A stretch of 64,000 nt of DNA from Pisolithus tinctorius (taxonomy: Eukaryota > Basidiomycota > Agaricomycetes > Boletales > Pisolithaceae): NCBI GenBank assembly GCA_024663395.1, contig JANFAH010000005.1, positions 1,054,001-1,118,000 of the forward strand. Direction: 5' to 3'. Below the pieces are notes generated by a model, which was not told where the DNA came from, did not search any database, and saw only the letters and a program-made list of their open reading frames with translations. Both the position numbers and the translations under genes were made by a program. This document shows, piece by piece, positions 60,650 through 64,000 of the stretch (position 1 is its first letter; each line of letters starts with the position of its first letter).

Positions 60650-62929
60650 ATGAAACTCTCAGACAAGATCGCAGCACATCCCGCCCACCGTCCGTTTTAC
60701 ACATTCGAATTCTTCCCTCCCCGCACAGACCAGGGATTTGACAATTTACTGACCCGGATATCTCGCCTCTCCAACCTCGATCCGATAGCTATCAGCGTTA
60801 CATGGGGCGCAGGTGGATCGACAAAGGACAGAAGCCTTGACCTAGCCGGGATCACACAAGCAGATTATGGAATAGATACCATCCTTCATCTCACCTGCAC
60901 AAACATGGTGCCAGGCCTGGTCGACGACGCATTGCGTGTAAGTTATCAGCCCTACGTGAAGCCACACCACCCACTTGGTTATAGACAGCTAAGGCCCGCG
61001 GAATACAAAATATCCTTGCACTTCGTGGTGGTTAGTATTTTCGCGAATGCAGTACATGGGCCTCTTTACGGTGTGCTTAGGCCTTCCATGTAGATCCTCC
61101 CCGCGGGCAGGAACATTGGACACCCATAGACTCCCGTTTCAGTCATGGTGTGGATCTTGTCAAATATATACGCTCCTCGCCGGAATTCTCTCCTCACTTC
61201 TGTATCGGTGTGGCGGGTATTACACACATCTAATCCGTCGACTCCCGACACTCACTCTGTTTCAGCCTACCCGGAAGGGCATCCGGACAACCAAACTGAC
61301 GATGACGTAAACTTTGATGTCCTCAAAGAGAAGGTAGAAGCCGGGGCTGATTTCATCGTGACACAACTGTTTTACGACGCCGACCGCTTTTTGCACTGGC
61401 TCGAAAGAGTCCGTCGAGAAGGTCAGCTTCCTCATTTATAAACGATCACTCCCAGCACACAATGCGCAGGTATCAGTGTACCCATTATACCTGGTGTGAT
61501 GCCCATACCGACGTACTCTTCTTTCCTACGGGTGGTGAACCTGTGCAGAATTCAGGTTCCACCATCCATAATGATAGACCTGGAGCCCATTCGTGTGAGT
61601 GATTAAGCTTCACAGTTGAGCATTCTCTAAACCATGCTCAGCACGATGATCAACTTGTAAAAGAATATGGAATACGGCTTGCAGTCGATATCATTCTCAA
61701 GGTCACCGGTAACGGAGATATTCGTGGTGTCCACTTCTGTACGCTTAACTTAGAGAAAAGCGTACAGCTCGTCTTGGAACGTCTTAAATGGGCTGGTGGC
61801 AGTCCGACTACGAGGAATAAATTGATTGCAGTAAGCTCTTACGAGATTCCTACTGCTGCTGTCATTCACCAAGTAGAAGGATTCCCCCGTTCCTCTTCCA
61901 CCAATCTCCGAACTTGTCGTCACCCCGACTACTGCAACTAGCGACGCAGCAGCAGCCTTGACTTCCAAAACAACAGTAGAGATTGAACCGCCTGGGCGGG
62001 GCGAGATAAACAACGCCGCGACATGGGATGACTTTCCAAATGGCCGGTTTGGGGACTACAAGAGCCCTGCCTTCGGTGCTCAAGACCAGTGGGGCGGCCT
62101 TGGGCTTTCCGTACGCGTGTGCGTTCCCTGCAATATTGACGAGCTGACCACCTCCGTAGGTTCACCCTGTGCATCCTGACTGGGGGAATCCTGCAACAGC
62201 GGAGGAATTAACTGACCTGTTCCTGCGGCATTTGGACTCAAAAGCAGCCTCGACGCCGTTTTCGTCGTCTCCTCTGTCTGCCGAGTCGCAGACAATTTTG
62301 CACCAGCTGAAAGCTTTAACTAGGGGAGGGTTGTGGACCGTTTGTTCCCAGCCAGCAGTGGACACCCTACCATCTACGGACGAAAATTTTGGCTGGGGTC
62401 CGCGTGATGGTTATGTTTCCCAAAAGGCATTTATAGAATTCTTTTGCACCGAGGAGGTTGTCGATAAAATCGAGAAGAAGATACGGCTGAGCGGAGGAGG
62501 ATCAGTTCATTACTTCGCTGCCAACCTTCAGGTAGGAATAAGTCAACTCTTTTTTTGTGGCCCATTGAATGACTGTGATCCATGTAGGGCGATTTCAGAA
62601 CCAACGTCCCAGAAGATGCGCGCAATGCGGTAACGTGGGGCGTATTCCCTGGAAAGGAAATTGTGCAGACAACGATAATTGAGCGGGAATCATTTCTGAC
62701 TTGGAAGGTGCGGATGTTGTCCTTTATAATGCAACCAGCCGAGATTGACTATTTCCAGGAGGAAGCATTTTCGATATGGACTGAATGGGCATCATTTTAT
62801 CCTCCAGGATCTGATCAAAGGACAATGTTAGATGAGGTCCGCAGAACCCGTTGGTTGATGAGTGTTCTCCACCACAACTTCAAGAATCCCGGAGCCCTGT
62901 GGGATTTCCTGGTCGATTTTTACTCGTAG
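60650..62929 (+). CDS. MET12: methylenetetrahydrofolate reductase (MET12 type)
   Basis: MTHFR reduces 5,10-methylene-THF to 5-methyl-THF for methionine synthesis. ATG 60650 gives MKLSDKIAAHPAHRPFYTFE. The catalytic TIM barrel includes FEFFPPRTDQGFDNLLTR, ISVTWGAGGSTKDRSLDLA, LHLTCTNMVPGLVDDALR, then in the next exons NILALRGDPPRGQEHWTP, VEAGADFIVTQLFYDADRF and VPIIPGVMPIPTYSSFLR. A linker near 61830-61990 is Ser/Thr-rich. The C-terminal regulatory domain includes ATWDDFPNGRFGDYKSPAFG, FGWGPRDGYVSQKAFIEFF, VTWGVFPGKEIVQTTIIE and EEAFSIWTEWASFYPPG. The ATWD.FPNGRFGD and QKAF.E.F features resemble yeast Met12 more than Met13. The stop is 62927-62929. Confidence 0.94.
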
Positions 62930-63203
62930 AATCAAGCAGTAGTTGTGATTCCTGTGTTTTACACGACACGTCAATTCCACGAAATAAGCACTGCTGCATT
63001 ACCACTCATCGCCACCAGACAAGCCTCGAATCCTCCAAGTACATGACATATGTACATACATACGTCTTGAACTTATGGTTTGGCTGCAATACTCCCAAGG
63101 CGCGCTCGAATGATGACTAATACTGCACATGACGGAGAAAGGCGTGTGACAGACGCGTGACAGACGCGACCAATCGCGAAACACAACTTGTATCCGGTGC
63201 ACA

Positions 63204-64000
63204 ATGTCTCTGCCTGTCATCAAGGTCAACGTTGCGTACGATGATGAACTCGGTATTTTTGGAACTTCTTTCTGTTGTTAAAGTGCTTGACGCTGTGCAG
63301 ATACAATTCAGACCTTCCTGACTACCTTCGTGGGGCAAGAGAAAGATATCAACAGAGGAATCGCTAACATTGCACTTGACGACGATGGATTCCAATCAGA
63401 GGGACCGGCGAGCCGCTTCAAGTACATGCAGCAACTGGTACGGAAGATTCTGTACCCTAAGGCAATATGTTGACGAGTAATGGCTATAATAATAAGCAAC
63501 GAATAGCGAACCGAGAGCAGCAAATGCTGACTATCGAGTTGGAAGATATCCATCAAGTGAGCAGTCCCATTTCATTAAATCCACTCGCTAACCTTTGAAA
63601 ACAGCATCAAAAGACAGTAGTTGAACTCGTAGCTCGCATTCAAAGCAATGCGCGCCGCTATGTCGCCTTGTTCTATGAGGCCGTGGACAAGCTTATGCCA
63701 ACTCCAACGAAAGATATCAGTGAGAATGATGAAGTCATGGATATTCTACTCCATCAGCGTCGTGAGCGAAACGAGCAGACGGAAGGTCTGCAAGAGGGCT
63801 TTCCAGCACACCTATTGCGAAGATAGTAAGTGTCCTCATGGCACATTCTTCTTGCAATTAATATTGCTGTAGTACAATTTACTTCGAACCACTGAAATCA
63901 GATGTCGCCCTCGCCGTGCGTGAGGTTCGAAGTACGCATCTTGGTAAATTAATCACGGTTCGTGGCATTGTCACTCGTGTCTCTGAAGTGAAACCCCTCC
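63204..64000 (+). CDS. MCM7: MCM7 replicative helicase subunit (cut by window end)
   Basis: Mcm7 is part of the MCM2-7 helicase. ATG 63204 opens [16 protein letters not shown], then an intron to [20 protein letters not shown]. Next come [74 protein letters not shown] and, after an intron, [20 protein letters not shown] then [19 protein letters not shown]. The last block is the MCM N-terminal OB region; the 'IRGIVTR..EVKP' form is typical of Mcm7. Only about the first 220 codons are present; the Walker and arginine-finger parts lie beyond the window. Confidence 0.93.

Overview
The window is a gene-dense stretch of a fungal nuclear genome, most likely a basidiomycete of the Agaricomycetes type. 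The signs are many GT-AG introns of roughly 45-60 nt inside nearly every gene, short intergenic gaps, alternating strands, and a fungal gene set: White Collar-2, PAC1/LIS1, CreC, VCX1-type exchanger, HOP1 with a PHD finger, and STT4. The organism call is inference from gene content and intron style. There are no rRNA genes, CRISPR arrays or recognisable intact transposons. One tRNA gene is clear.\n\nLayout. 0.6-17.6 kb, all minus strand: WC-2 photoreceptor partner, a mitochondrial-looking short-chain dehydrogenase, a very long kinesin, PAC1/LIS1, a YTH-domain m6A reader and a multipass membrane protein. 17.7-20.9 kb, plus: a TilS-type tRNA-lysidine synthase and a SIRT5-like sirtuin. 20.9-22.1 kb, minus: SRP40/Nopp140-like protein. 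22.5-24.5 kb, plus: lumazine synthase (RIB4) and the RagA-type GTPase GTR1. 24.7-37.0 kb, minus: VCX1-type Ca2+/H+ exchanger, a histidine phosphatase, DOA1/PLAA, HOP1 and TRAPP subunit TRS23. 37.2-38.7 kb, plus: glutaminyl cyclase. 38.9-40.3 kb holds degraded coding fragments. 40.3-47.8 kb, minus: PI 4-kinase STT4. 47.9-49.3 kb, plus: intron-containing tRNA-Ser(CGA) and an unknown membrane protein. 49.4-51.1 kb, minus: branched-chain keto acid dehydrogenase E1 beta. 51.2-53.5 kb, plus: CreC/WDR20. 53.6-57.8 kb, minus: an APC15-like protein and telomere protein POT1. 58.0-59.4 kb, plus: TAP42. 59.5-60.4 kb, minus: YPT6/RAB6. 60.6-62.9 kb, plus: MET12-type methylenetetrahydrofolate reductase. 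63.2 kb to the edge, plus: MCM7, cut by the window.\n\nThe genes are mostly housekeeping and do not form one pathway. Local themes are a microtubule pair (kinesin next to PAC1), chromosome maintenance (HOP1, POT1, MCM7, APC15), TOR/nutrient signalling (GTR1, TAP42, CreC) and mitochondrial metabolism (SDR, TilS, SIRT5-like, BCKDHB). I found no convincing undescribed multi-gene system. The best leads are in gene structure: a sirtuin intron that needs a GA-AG boundary, a 26-nt candidate micro-intron and a GC-AG intron in HOP1, another GC-AG intron in the dehydrogenase, and a 10-nt-intron tRNA-Ser between two divergent protein genes. All gene models were spliced by eye from reading frame, splice consensus and family conservation, so outer boundaries are firmer than each internal junction.
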